Translations under genes and position numbers: made by a program
The notes under the pieces: generated by a model
Seen by the model: the letters and a program-made list of their open reading frames with translations, nothing else
Told to the model about the DNA's origin: nothing
The model's database searches: none
Shown: in pieces, positions 1 to 7,800 of the stretch
How positions within the stretch are numbered: position 1 is the first letter of the stretch
How the letters are laid out: every line of letters starts with the position of its first letter
NCBI GenBank assembly: GCA_937893785.1
Contig: CALCSP010000748.1
Span: forward strand, 1-10,049
Direction of reading: 5' to 3'
Source of the DNA: an uncultured Verrucomicrobiales bacterium
GTDB lineage: Bacteria > Verrucomicrobiota > Verrucomicrobiia > Verrucomicrobiales > DEV007
DNA: 10,049 bases

Positions 1-1058
1 TCATCCATCACAATGACTCCACCTGATCCCGCCATTGATCCGCAAGCTGCCAATGTATCAAAATCCATAGGAATGTCATTCAAGCCAATACTCTTCTCCT
101 GATCGCCATCTCTTATAGTATAGGTTTCACCAGCTCGGAGCACTTTAGCTGAAGAACCGCCTGGAATTACTGCTTTAAGCTTGCGCCCTTTTTTCATTCC
201 ACCACACAAGTCCTCGATCAGCTCGCCCATGGTCAATTTGCCAACCTCAATTTCAAAATACCCTGGCTTCTGAACATCTCCGCTAACACAAAGAATACGT
301 GTTCCCGTATTCCTTGGCGTGCCAAGTTGCCCATATTGCTTTCCACCCATCTCCATGACATGCTTAACATGACAAAGTGACTCGACGTTGTTGACGATGG
401 TTGGGCACATATACAAACCGAGAGCAGCTGGAAAATAAGGAGGTTTAATACGTGGATACGGTCGCTTGCCCTCCAAGGACTCAATTAAACCGGTTTCCTC
501 ACCACAAATATAAGCCCCAGCTCCACGATGAACATATATCTCACACTCAAAGCCGGTTCCCGCTATCCCCTTGCCTAGTAGACCAGCCTTGCGAGCCTCT
601 TCAATGGCATTCTCAAGAATAATAGCCCCCTCCGGGAACTCCTCCCTGATATAGATATAGGCAACCTTTGCACCAACCGCATAACTAGAAATCAAAATAC
701 CCTCGATGAGCTGGTGGGGATCCTGATGAATAATATATCGATCCTTAAAGGTTCCTGGTTCGGATTCATCCGCATTACAAATTAAGTAAACAGGTTTTGT
801 ATTATTAGGCGGAATAAACCCCCATTTCACTCCAGTCGGGAACCCTGCACCTCCCCTACCGCGCAAACCGGATGCCTTCACCTCATCAGTCACCTCATCT
901 GGCTTTAACTTGAGGCTCTTCTTGAGTGTCTTGTAGCCCCCGTCCTTAATGTATCGTTCAATGGAGGGATTCCACCCTGCACGATCCACGTTGCGGAAAA
1001 TCATCCGCTTCTCGCGCGCATGAGGTTTTTTGCCTGTAATGTATCTTGGTTCAGCCAT
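1..1058 (-). CDS. nuoF: NADH-quinone oxidoreductase subunit F (NuoF), 3' end cut by window edge
   Basis: This is the FMN- and NADH-binding subunit of complex I, in the cytoplasmic arm, where NADH is oxidised and electrons enter the iron-sulfur chain. About 352 residues are visible from MAEPRYITGKK. The glycine-rich flavin/NADH motif GLRGRGGAGFPTGVKWG lies at residues 64-80, NADESEPGTFKDR at about 95-107, then GAGAYICGEETGLIESLEG and CPTIVNNVESL, all NuoF hallmarks. Family members are usually about 420-450 residues, so the missing C-terminus should carry the SCGxCxPC ligands of the N3 [4Fe-4S] cluster. The ATG shares its A with the nuoE stop codon (TGATG), which implies translational coupling and confirms the start. 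No in-frame stop or frameshift is seen. Function is certain by family; only the end is unseen. Confidence 0.97.
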   Translation of the reverse strand, partial: MAEPRYITGKKPHAREKRMIFRNVDRAGWNPSIERYIKDGGYKTLKKSLKLKPDEVTDEVKASGLRGRGGAGFPTGVKWGFIPPNNTKPVYLICNADESEPGTFKDRYIIHQDPHQLIEGILISSYAVGAKVAYIYIREEFPEGAIILENAIEEARKAGLLGKGIAGTGFECEIYVHRGAGAYICGEETGLIESLEGKRPYPRIKPPYFPAALGLYMCPTIVNNVESLCHVKHVMEMGGKQYGQLGTPRNTGTRILCVSGDVQKPGYFEIEVGKLTMGELIEDLCGGMKKGRKLKAVIPGGSSAKVLRAGETYTIRDGDQEKSIGLNDIPMDFDTLAACGSMAGSGGVIVMD

Positions 1059-1555
1059 CACTTGTATTTCGCCAACAGTGCCTTGGCATCCTTCGGCTTA
1101 ACTTCCTCGTGAAAATCGTCCCCTACCAGACATACCGGCCCCGTCCCGCAACTGGCCAGACACTCGGCAAACTCAATACTGAATTTCCCATCAGCGGAAA
1201 CCGCAATAGGATCATGATGGGAAACATTGCTTCGGTCAATTCCGGCAATTTCACAAATCCTCTCCATGGTCTCATAACAACCAGACATAGCGCAGGATAA
1301 TGTCCGGCAAACCCGAATATGATATTTACCAGGTGCCTTCTGGCGCAACCCCGGATAGAAAGTCACAAGCTCAAGGATCTTGATTGGCTCAAGTTCCAAT
1401 TTACGAGCGACCCACGATACAGCGTCATCACTGATAAAACCAAACTGCTGTTGAACGAGATGCAACAACGGCAGGGCCGCGCTCCTTTTCTGATCAGCGG
1501 GGTAATGACTGATGGCTTCATCAGCCTTTTCATCAAGTTCCTTCGTGACTTCCAT
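1058..1555 (-). CDS. nuoE: NADH-quinone oxidoreductase subunit E (NuoE, 24 kDa, [2Fe-2S])
   Basis: This subunit carries the N1a [2Fe-2S] cluster and pairs with NuoF in the NADH dehydrogenase module of complex I. It is 165 residues, a normal length for the family. An N-terminal helical region (LPLLHLVQQQFGFIS, VTFYPGL) precedes a thioredoxin-like fold with the four cluster ligands C83 and C88 (CRTLSC) and C132 and C136 (CLASC), followed by GTGPV. The start ATG is 6 nt after the nuoD stop, with a GAAG purine stretch overlapping that stop as a possible ribosome binding site. The gene ends in a 1-nt overlap with nuoF. Gene order D-E-F is the usual order in nuo clusters. An extra cysteine at 142 (PVCLVGDD) lies just after the cluster-binding region; I cannot say whether it matters. 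Confidence 0.97.
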   Translation of the reverse strand: MEVTKELDEKADEAISHYPADQKRSAALPLLHLVQQQFGFISDDAVSWVARKLELEPIKILELVTFYPGLRQKAPGKYHIRVCRTLSCAMSGCYETMERICEIAGIDRSNVSHHDPIAVSADGKFSIEFAECLASCGTGPVCLVGDDFHEEVKPKDAKALLAKYK

Positions 1556-1561
1556 CGGTCT

Positions 1562-2857
1562 TCAGCGATCACACTCCCCCATTACGAAATCAAGGCTCCC
1601 AAGGATCACGACCACGTCGCTAACCATGTGCCCGGGCAGCAGCTTCGGCAGGATACTTAGGTTGGCAAAAGAAGGGCTACGAATCTTCAAACGGTGTGGT
1701 ACACCTCCGCCCTTTGAGTTAATGTAAAAACCAAGTTCTCCCTTCGGGTTCTCAGCCCCAAAATAAACCTCACCCTCTGGAGCATCGATTCCCTGAGTGG
1801 CCACAATGAAGTGATGAATCAGTTCTTCCATACTCATCAACACACGCTCCTTTTCGGGCAAAGCCCCCTTGGGATCTATTACGTTAATCGGCCCTTCCGG
1901 CATCTTGCTGCATAGTTGCCGCAACAAGGAAACGCTTTGCCGCATTTCCTCCATGCGGACAAGGTATCTGTCATAACTGTCACCTACCTCGCCCACAGGA
2001 ATATCAAAATCCAAGTCCTCATATCCGAGATAAGGATGATTCTTGCGCATGTCGAATTCGACACCTGATGCTCGCAGGTTTGGCCCCGTGAGTCCGTAGC
2101 CGATGGCATCCTCGCGCGAAATCACTCCAACATCCTTGGATCGATCAAGAAATATCTTGTTACGCGACAAAAGGTTATCAACTTCATCAATCGCTTCACT
2201 CACCTCATTACAGAATTTCTCGACGGCACTAATAATTTCCGGAGTAATGTCATGAGTCTGACCGCCAACGCGGGTATAGCTTGTGGTGAACCTTGCACCG
2301 GAAATCTGCTCACACAGGTTATAGACAGTCTCACGCTGGGTAAAGGTATACAGAAAAACGGTCATCGCCCCGACGTCCATCGCATAACATCCGATGCCAA
2401 GAAGATGCGCAGAAATACGAGCCAGCTCACAACAAAGGATACGCACAGCCTTACCGCGAGGCGGCAATTCCCAGCCCATCAGCTTTTCGACGGCACATGC
2501 ATACGCAACATTATTGGCAAGCGGAGCCAGATAATCCAATCTGTCAGTATAGGGAACAAACTGGTTGTAATGCATGTTCTCGGCGATCTTTTCATCGCCG
2601 CGATGCAGATAACCAATATCCGGTTCAGCCTTTGTAATAACTTCGCCATCGAGCTCAAGCACCAATCTTAAAACCCCATGGGTGGCGGGGTGCGAGGGCC
2701 CCATGTTCAGTGTCAATTTTTCGCCAACCAAGTCATCAGTTGTCTGCTGATACGCCTCAAGCGCCTGAGCGGCCTTGCCTGCCGTATCCGGTGACTCAAA
2801 CTGCTGCAGTTTTTCTGCCATTTGGGGCTCAAGAACAGGCCATTTGAACGGCCTCAC
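1562..2857 (-). CDS. nuoD: NADH-quinone oxidoreductase subunit D (NuoD, 49 kDa)
   Basis: NuoD forms, with NuoB, the ubiquinone-reducing site of complex I at the junction of peripheral and membrane arms. The protein is 431 residues from a GTG start. The signature NMGPSHPATHGVLRL is at 51-65. H60 and Y109 are 49 residues apart, the same spacing as the quinone-binding pair His38/Tyr87 of Thermus Nqo4, so the active-site pair appears intact. Other family blocks are IGYLHRGDEK, RVGGQTHD, GPNLRASGVEFDMRK, GELGFYINSKGGGVPHR and the terminal VMGECDR. A ribosome binding site AGAAGGA (2868-2874) lies 10 nt before the GTG. An in-frame ATG at 2821 (MAEKLQQF) is an alternative start but has only a weak GAG upstream. 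The first 48 residues are not conserved, so homology cannot decide the start. No nuoC lies upstream. Confidence 0.97.
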   Translation of the reverse strand: MRPFKWPVLEPQMAEKLQQFESPDTAGKAAQALEAYQQTTDDLVGEKLTLNMGPSHPATHGVLRLVLELDGEVITKAEPDIGYLHRGDEKIAENMHYNQFVPYTDRLDYLAPLANNVAYACAVEKLMGWELPPRGKAVRILCCELARISAHLLGIGCYAMDVGAMTVFLYTFTQRETVYNLCEQISGARFTTSYTRVGGQTHDITPEIISAVEKFCNEVSEAIDEVDNLLSRNKIFLDRSKDVGVISREDAIGYGLTGPNLRASGVEFDMRKNHPYLGYEDLDFDIPVGEVGDSYDRYLVRMEEMRQSVSLLRQLCSKMPEGPINVIDPKGALPEKERVLMSMEELIHHFIVATQGIDAPEGEVYFGAENPKGELGFYINSKGGGVPHRLKIRSPSFANLSILPKLLPGHMVSDVVVILGSLDFVMGECDR

Positions 2858-2867
2858 ATGCTAATAA

Positions 2868-2874
2868 TCCTTCT
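2868..2874 (-). promoter_or_regulatory. Ribosome binding site of nuoD, next to an overlapping ATG-TGA start-stop
   Basis: On the minus strand AGAAGGA is followed by ATTAGC-type spacer sequence and then ATGTGAGG. An ATG (2859-2857) is followed at once by TGA, while the GTG that opens the long nuoD frame begins at 2857, inside the same six bases. The site is 8 nt from the ATG and 10 nt from the GTG. Its strength supports initiation in this place rather than at the internal ATG at 2821. Confidence 0.5.
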
Positions 2875-2914
2875 CGTTTAGTATTAAATGCTTCAATCAT
2901 CCCGCAAGCGCTAT

Positions 2915-2932
2915 TTGTGAAATTTTTCACAA
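2915..2932. promoter_or_regulatory. CRP/FNR-family-type operator palindrome upstream of nuoD
   Basis: The 18 bases TTGTGAAATTTTTCACAA form a perfect 8-bp inverted repeat around a 2-bp centre. The inner part reads TGTGA-N6-TCACA, exactly the half-sites and spacing of the classical CRP consensus. The centre is about 66 bp upstream of the nuoD GTG, with weak -10-like sequences (TTTAAT at 2883-2888, TACTAA at 2878-2883) between it and the gene, so an activator position is plausible. A second, shorter dyad (TCATT-AC-AATGA, 2957-2968) lies 39 bp farther upstream. Which regulator binds is inferred: any CRP/FNR-superfamily protein with CRP-like specificity would fit. Confidence 0.5.
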
Positions 2933-3058
2933 GCTCGTAACTAACTTGCTTTAAAGTCATTACAATGAACTGTTTGAATGCGTAAGGTGTCTAAAATCGA
3001 TTTATCACTAAACCAATTAAGCTCGATACCCCAAGCCGGAGCGATGACGGAGCCGAAA

Positions 3059-6000
3059 TTAAGGCAAAAGCACCAAAAGCCGTAAGAAAACGGGTTCATC
3101 CGTCAAAGGCTCTGTGAGCCGATAAATAACCCGCTCTGTTCTGCCGTCATCGCCTGCTGCCCTTGCGTGGAGAATTTTACCTACCGGCGACCAATGAAGC
3201 AAATCATCAGATTTTTCTAGCAAATACTCCAAGCGCCCGGTTTTCAGGGGACGGGAAAACTCAATCGCGGAATAATGCTCCCCTAGCACGGATAATATGA
3301 CAGGATGTGTATCGACCCGGGGATCAAAAAGCAGTGGCTCTCCACCAAAGGCATACTCAAGAAGGTTGGTCGCACCGTCACTTTCAGGATCTGCAGTTGG
3401 TGCAGCGTCAACACCGGTAAGCCCATAAGATAAAGCCCAGTCCATATAGTCATCCCTTAATAATGGAGCTACACCCAATCCCTCAAGCTCATCACCTATG
3501 CCTACCCTGAAGAAACGCAAACTGGGATCAGCAAATCCTTTAGTGCCGGTTGCCACGTCATCCCTGAGAGCAATATTCTGGTTAGCTGAAGATACCCCTC
3601 CACCACTCCATTGAAAACCGGGATCCTCACCAGGAACTCCAAAAGTATCAGCAAGGATCGAACCAAGTTTGATCAAGAGGGCGTCATCACCATTGAAAAA
3701 AAGAGTCTGCTTAATAAAACTGACCTGCCCCTCTGGATCATAAAAAGTATAGCCCTCATCTAGGTCACTGAAAGCCCCGTCCCAAGCTGCTATCATACCT
3801 TGGTCACGTAGGTATTGGGCAACCTCTTCGCCACCAATCACCAGAACTTCACCTGGATTTAGGAACCCGGAGGCAAGCACCAAGACATGACTAAGATCCC
3901 CAGTTCCGTTTGGCGCCCAGAAAATGTCCATCGGGTATTGCCCGAAATGAATAACCTCACCACTGTTGTTAACGAGCTCAATGGCCTTTGGAGAACCTCC
4001 GCTTGGTGGTTCAACATACTGGCTGATTAGCACCTGTCCGGATGCCTTATCACCTCTTAAGTGAACAAACCCGTGCCCCGAAGCATGGCCCGGAGCACGG
4101 CCTGTAATCCTTAAGCTTCTATCCGCAAGAATTCTGCCCCGATTAACCGAAGAGAACCGGAAATTCACCGTCCCTCCGCCGGCAGGCACAACCAAGCTAC
4201 CCGGGAGACTCAATCGTGAGCGATCTGCTATTAAGGCGACACTCACTTCCTTCTCCGGAGCTGGAAATATGTTCACAGAACCAGTAAGTAATTCCTTACT
4301 GCTCTCATCGATTGCCTCCGTTTCCAATGACACAAAAATCTGTGGAGCCGACTCCAACGCGAAGTCTCCAAATACAATGTGGTGATCACTCGCAGTAAAA
4401 CTTGCCCCGCCATTGGGGAGATTGCCTACTTTTGGTAGCCCGTCATGTCGAAAATCCAGAATACTGTTATAGACTTCAGTCTGCACCAAAGCATTAGCTG
4501 CGGTGAAATCACTCACTAGGATATAATCTATCCGAGCATCACCCATCACGTTATAGGTGCGCCGGGCACCATCTAGCTGCCGGGAATCCACTACTCTTAT
4601 CGCGACCGGTTCAAACGCAGGAACTGGAAAGTTACGGTATTCAAGAAGCCGCCCGTTCGGAGGTGCAATATCTGCACCAAGCATATAGGAAGCGGGCAAA
4701 GTCGACCCATCTGCAAAAACATGAGTCAGAGTATTAATATTACTCGAATAGGTTGCAGGCAGCAGATCCTCAAAGTCTTCATTAAGATCACCAAGCACGA
4801 ACAGATTGCGATCGGTGCCAGAATAAGCATTTGCGTCAAGAAACTCCTTTATACGCAAAGCTTCGACAGCTCGCCTAAAATTATCGGCATCGGTATTGCC
4901 GGCCTTGAGGTGAACTGCAACAAAACCGGGATCTTTTTCCAATCCAGGCACATCAACCTCAACAAATAATGGAAATCTGGCTAATTCCCGTCTCCCGGGA
5001 TCTCCCCTGCCGATCTGCACTGTTGATTTAATAGGCCAAATGCTAGCCACTGCTAGCGCTTGACCACCACCAAAGTCACCACTGTCATAACTGTCATTCA
5101 AGAAAGCATCACCGGTCGTGGAAAAATAATCCGAACCGGTAGGCATTCCCAAATCTCCAATCAATGATCTAAGATCGGCAAAATTCCCGTCTGGATCCGC
5201 TTCGCTAAAAACAATCACATCCGGGTCCAAGCGCCTTAAAATTGATAATACTGCTTGGTATTCAGCACTCCCTCTCGACCCCACACCGTTTTTGAGATTA
5301 TAGCACGCCACCCTGATGGCTACTCCACGAGCAAGAGGCGGATCCACGTCAAACACGGTGACTTCCGTCGTCGACGTTTCATAAACACCTTCAGGATCCA
5401 CCGCTGTTAAGCGCAAAGTTTGAATCCCCGATGCAACTCCGTCCGCAACTACCCCGACTGGAAATTCCACGACTCCAGAGGTCGTAACGATCACTTCTTT
5501 TGGGTATGTAATCCGCGAAGTTAGATGGTCGCTAGACAGCTCAACCCTAGTTTGCTCGGTTGGTGTCGGAGTTAGGATCAGTCGAGCAATAGCAGCATTA
5601 TTCCCATCGTCCTCAAAAAAAAGATCAGGGTGAACGCTAAGGCTGATCATTGGTTGCCCGCCCCCCAGAAACTCCTGACCATCATTAATTTTTCCGGGGC
5701 TTTCTTCCCGTGGATCATTCCAACTAAAATCATCATACTCTGATCCGCTGCCGATCAACTGCACTGAACTGCCAACCGGTGTGGTGGACGCTTCCCTGAC
5801 CCTCACATCCGTTGCCGACATGCCGATTGCCGGTCCATCCTCCGCACTGAATTCGCCTTCGTAACTGATAAACTGCAATACATCTCCATCCTTTATCAGA
5901 GCAATCCCGTCAGGTGCCCCGTTTTGGATTCCGCTGGTCATGAATGCCAGCGCTCCAAACCCACTTGCCGCCTCATTAGGAATCACGCCCTCAAGTGCCA

Positions 6001-6211
6001 AGGACTTATAAACTCGGTTATTGGAACCATTATAAAAAATGAGCTCATACTCGGCGAGATTGGTGTCTGCTGGTCCTGCAACCTCAACAAACTCGCCGAC
6101 ATCCCCTCCACTATTGTCATAGTGGAATTCATTGATGAATACCTCTTGGCAAAAAACTGTTCCTGAAATCAGGATCGAGAGTAAGGCAATCCTCATGGGG
6201 GCGTGAGGCAT
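3059..6211 (-). CDS. Large secreted endonuclease/exonuclease/phosphatase-family protein with paired lamin-tail-like domains
   Basis: An exported 1050-residue protein. A signal peptide (MRIALLSILISGTVFC) begins at the internal ATG at residue 6 (6196), which may be the true start; neither ATG has a good ribosome binding site. Proposed domains: lamin-tail-like about 22-182 (VFINEFHYDNSGGDVGEFVEV); Calx-beta/Ig-like strand repeat about 187-290; endonuclease/exonuclease/phosphatase (EEP) about 297-617; second Calx-beta-like about 623-720; second lamin-tail-like about 725-915; C-terminal tail 920-1050 with a TSP3-like DPESDG stretch. EEP catalytic motifs look complete: N305 (CYNLKN), E337 (VIVFSEAD), H434 (VHLKAG), D475 and N477 (GDLNED), R560-D562 (RIDY) and S608-D609-H610 (ASDHH). 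The likely reaction is Mg-dependent phosphodiester hydrolysis, extracellular DNA being the obvious substrate; phospholipid or nucleotide substrates are not excluded. There is no LPXTG or PEP-CTERM anchor. It follows uxaC by 18 nt on the same strand. Confidence 0.85.
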   Translation of the reverse strand: MPHAPMRIALLSILISGTVFCQEVFINEFHYDNSGGDVGEFVEVAGPADTNLAEYELIFYNGSNNRVYKSLALEGVIPNEAASGFGALAFMTSGIQNGAPDGIALIKDGDVLQFISYEGEFSAEDGPAIGMSATDVRVREASTTPVGSSVQLIGSGSEYDDFSWNDPREESPGKINDGQEFLGGGQPMISLSVHPDLFFEDDGNNAAIARLILTPTPTEQTRVELSSDHLTSRITYPKEVIVTTSGVVEFPVGVVADGVASGIQTLRLTAVDPEGVYETSTTEVTVFDVDPPLARGVAIRVACYNLKNGVGSRGSAEYQAVLSILRRLDPDVIVFSEADPDGNFADLRSLIGDLGMPTGSDYFSTTGDAFLNDSYDSGDFGGGQALAVASIWPIKSTVQIGRGDPGRRELARFPLFVEVDVPGLEKDPGFVAVHLKAGNTDADNFRRAVEALRIKEFLDANAYSGTDRNLFVLGDLNEDFEDLLPATYSSNINTLTHVFADGSTLPASYMLGADIAPPNGRLLEYRNFPVPAFEPVAIRVVDSRQLDGARRTYNVMGDARIDYILVSDFTAANALVQTEVYNSILDFRHDGLPKVGNLPNGGASFTASDHHIVFGDFALESAPQIFVSLETEAIDESSKELLTGSVNIFPAPEKEVSVALIADRSRLSLPGSLVVPAGGGTVNFRFSSVNRGRILADRSLRITGRAPGHASGHGFVHLRGDKASGQVLISQYVEPPSGGSPKAIELVNNSGEVIHFGQYPMDIFWAPNGTGDLSHVLVLASGFLNPGEVLVIGGEEVAQYLRDQGMIAAWDGAFSDLDEGYTFYDPEGQVSFIKQTLFFNGDDALLIKLGSILADTFGVPGEDPGFQWSGGGVSSANQNIALRDDVATGTKGFADPSLRFFRVGIGDELEGLGVAPLLRDDYMDWALSYGLTGVDAAPTADPESDGATNLLEYAFGGEPLLFDPRVDTHPVILSVLGEHYSAIEFSRPLKTGRLEYLLEKSDDLLHWSPVGKILHARAAGDDGRTERVIYRLTEPLTDEPVFLRLLVLLP

Positions 6212-6217
6212 AAAGTG

Positions 6218-6223
6218 ATTATA
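6218..6223 (-). promoter_or_regulatory. Possible -10 box (TATAAT) just before the secreted nuclease gene
   Basis: The minus strand reads TATAAT, a perfect sigma-70 -10 hexamer, in the 18-nt gap after uxaC, ending 6 nt before the ATG at 6211. Transcription from it would begin near 6211, giving almost no leader for that ATG but about 15 nt for the ATG at 6196. The hexamer 17 bp upstream (TGGAGC, inside the end of uxaC) is a poor -35. In an AT-rich gap this may be chance. Confidence 0.2.
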
Positions 6224-6229
6224 AACCTG

Positions 6230-7657
6230 CTAACCCAATTGCTCCACGCCGAAATCAAAATACTCAGCGGCATTATTGTAACTTATGTCCCTGACCATTG
6301 CCCCCACGAGCTGCTCATCGTTGGGAAGTAGACCTGACTCCATCTCAGATCCTAACTTGTTACAGAGAATGCGACGAAAATACTCATGCCGGGTAAAGCT
6401 CAAGAAAGACCTACTGTCAGTCAACATGCCTACAAACCGCGAAAGCAGACCAAGTTGGCCCAGCGCCTCCATTTGGCGAATCATTCCATCCATCTGGTCA
6501 TTAAACCACCATCCACTGCCCATCTGTATCTTGCCTGCACTGGTGCCATCCTGAAAATTACCGATCATCGCACCAACCAGTTCATTGTCGCGGGGATTGA
6601 TAGGATACAGGATGGTCTTCGCCAATTTGCCCTCAAGGTCTAGACGAGAAAACAAACGAGACATCGGTAATGCAACCGGCCAATCTCCAATAGAGTCGCA
6701 TCCTATATCACTACCGAGTTGTTTGAATAGCCTGGCCGAGTTGTTGCGTAATGCCCCAAAGTGATACTGTTGAACCCAAGATTTCTCGGCATCCATGACA
6801 CCAAACTCATAAAGCATATGCGACTTAAATTGGGCAACCTCAACGCTACATAAACCCTTACCGGATCTCACCTTGTCAAAAATATTATCGATGTCCCCAG
6901 CTGTATAATCCTCGGCATGAAACGCCTCGATACCGTGATCAGAGAGGCGGCATCCCTGCGCATGGAAAAAATCATGCCGTTTACACAATGCCTCCATGAA
7001 AGAATTGAAACTTCCTACATCAATATCTGCAGATGCACCAAGTGCATCTACCCAATTATTAAAATCTACGCCAAGCTCCGGCATCATCGCTCTGTCCGGC
7101 CGCCATGCCGGCAGTACTCTGGTAGGAATAGAATCATCGCCTGCAATGGCTGTATGGTGCTCCAGTGAATCACAGGGATCATCTGTGGTGCATATAGCAA
7201 CTACTCGCGATTTCTGAATCAGACCACGGGCAGAAAATTCAGGCTCAGCTAATACCGAGTTACAGCGCTCATAGATGTCACGCGCATTGCGCGGACTCAA
7301 AAGTTCGAAGATGCCAAAATAACGAGCCAGCTCAAGCTGGTTCCAATGATAAAGGGGGTTGCCAAGCAATCTGGGCATTGTTTGTGCCCATGCTTCAAAC
7401 TTCTCCCACTCTCCCGCCTCCCCTGTGATCAGTTGCTCATCAATCCCATTGGAGCGCATCGCCCGCCACTTGTAATGATCTCCCCCGAGCCATGCCTGAG
7501 TGATGCTGTTCCAGCGCCGGTCTTCAGCCACCTCAGCAGGGGGAAGATGACAGTGGTAGTCAATGATCGGCATTTGACAGGCATGTTCATGATACAATCT
7601 TCGAGCCGTCTCATTCCCAAGGATAAAGTCGTCATGTATGAAGGGGCGTTCTGTCAT
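6230..7657 (-). CDS. uxaC: Uronate isomerase (glucuronate/galacturonate isomerase)
   Basis: UxaC converts D-glucuronate to D-fructuronate and D-galacturonate to D-tagaturonate, the first cytoplasmic step in breaking down uronic acids from pectin, alginate-like and other polysaccharides. The protein is 475 residues, normal for this amidohydrolase-superfamily family. Visible blocks are the IDYHCHLPP metal-binding motif (H35, H37), CTTDDP at 156-161, RPDRAM, MGSGWWFNDQMDGM at 379-392 and the diagnostic TDSRSFLSFTRHEYFRR at 413-429. I chose the ATG at 7657 because MTERPFIHDDFIL aligns with typical UxaC N-termini and AAGAG lies 7 nt upstream; the frame extends nine codons farther to a GTG at 7684. 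No other uronate pathway gene (uxaB, uxuA, kdgK) is visible. The next gene downstream is the secreted nuclease, 18 nt away. Confidence 0.95.
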   Translation of the reverse strand: MTERPFIHDDFILGNETARRLYHEHACQMPIIDYHCHLPPAEVAEDRRWNSITQAWLGGDHYKWRAMRSNGIDEQLITGEAGEWEKFEAWAQTMPRLLGNPLYHWNQLELARYFGIFELLSPRNARDIYERCNSVLAEPEFSARGLIQKSRVVAICTTDDPCDSLEHHTAIAGDDSIPTRVLPAWRPDRAMMPELGVDFNNWVDALGASADIDVGSFNSFMEALCKRHDFFHAQGCRLSDHGIEAFHAEDYTAGDIDNIFDKVRSGKGLCSVEVAQFKSHMLYEFGVMDAEKSWVQQYHFGALRNNSARLFKQLGSDIGCDSIGDWPVALPMSRLFSRLDLEGKLAKTILYPINPRDNELVGAMIGNFQDGTSAGKIQMGSGWWFNDQMDGMIRQMEALGQLGLLSRFVGMLTDSRSFLSFTRHEYFRRILCNKLGSEMESGLLPNDEQLVGAMVRDISYNNAAEYFDFGVEQLG

Positions 7658-7800
7658 CACTACACTCTTAACTTGCCCAGTCACGCCACTTTGTCAGGCA
7701 AGAAGAGCATAAACTTTTTCATTGCCTGTGTGCTGATGCGAATTTGCCAACAGCATTGAATTTTAAACAGGCTAATCCTGTAAAGAGGTAAGCACGAAAC

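Noticed and set aside
2252..2671. 139-codon open frame on the plus strand inside nuoD
   Set aside because: It lies fully antisense to conserved nuoD sequence, has no recognisable motif, and is explained by codon use on the opposite strand.
3000..3058. Terminator after the secreted nuclease gene
   Set aside because: The GC-rich stretch contains CGGAGC twice as a direct repeat, not as an inverted repeat, so it cannot form a stem-loop with a T-tract.
5041..5062. Repeated TGCTAGC units in the nuclease gene
   Set aside because: A short direct repeat in coding sequence for ALAVAS; no wider repeat structure or mobile-element signature.
7346..7759. 137-codon plus-strand frame over the start of uxaC
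   Set aside because: Antisense to conserved UxaC N-terminal motifs; no domain and no good ribosome binding site.
7767..7781. Small hairpin ACAGG-CTAAT-CCTGT upstream of uxaC, as a terminator or riboswitch part
   Set aside because: Only 5 bp of stem and no following U-run of useful length on the minus strand; too short to separate from chance.
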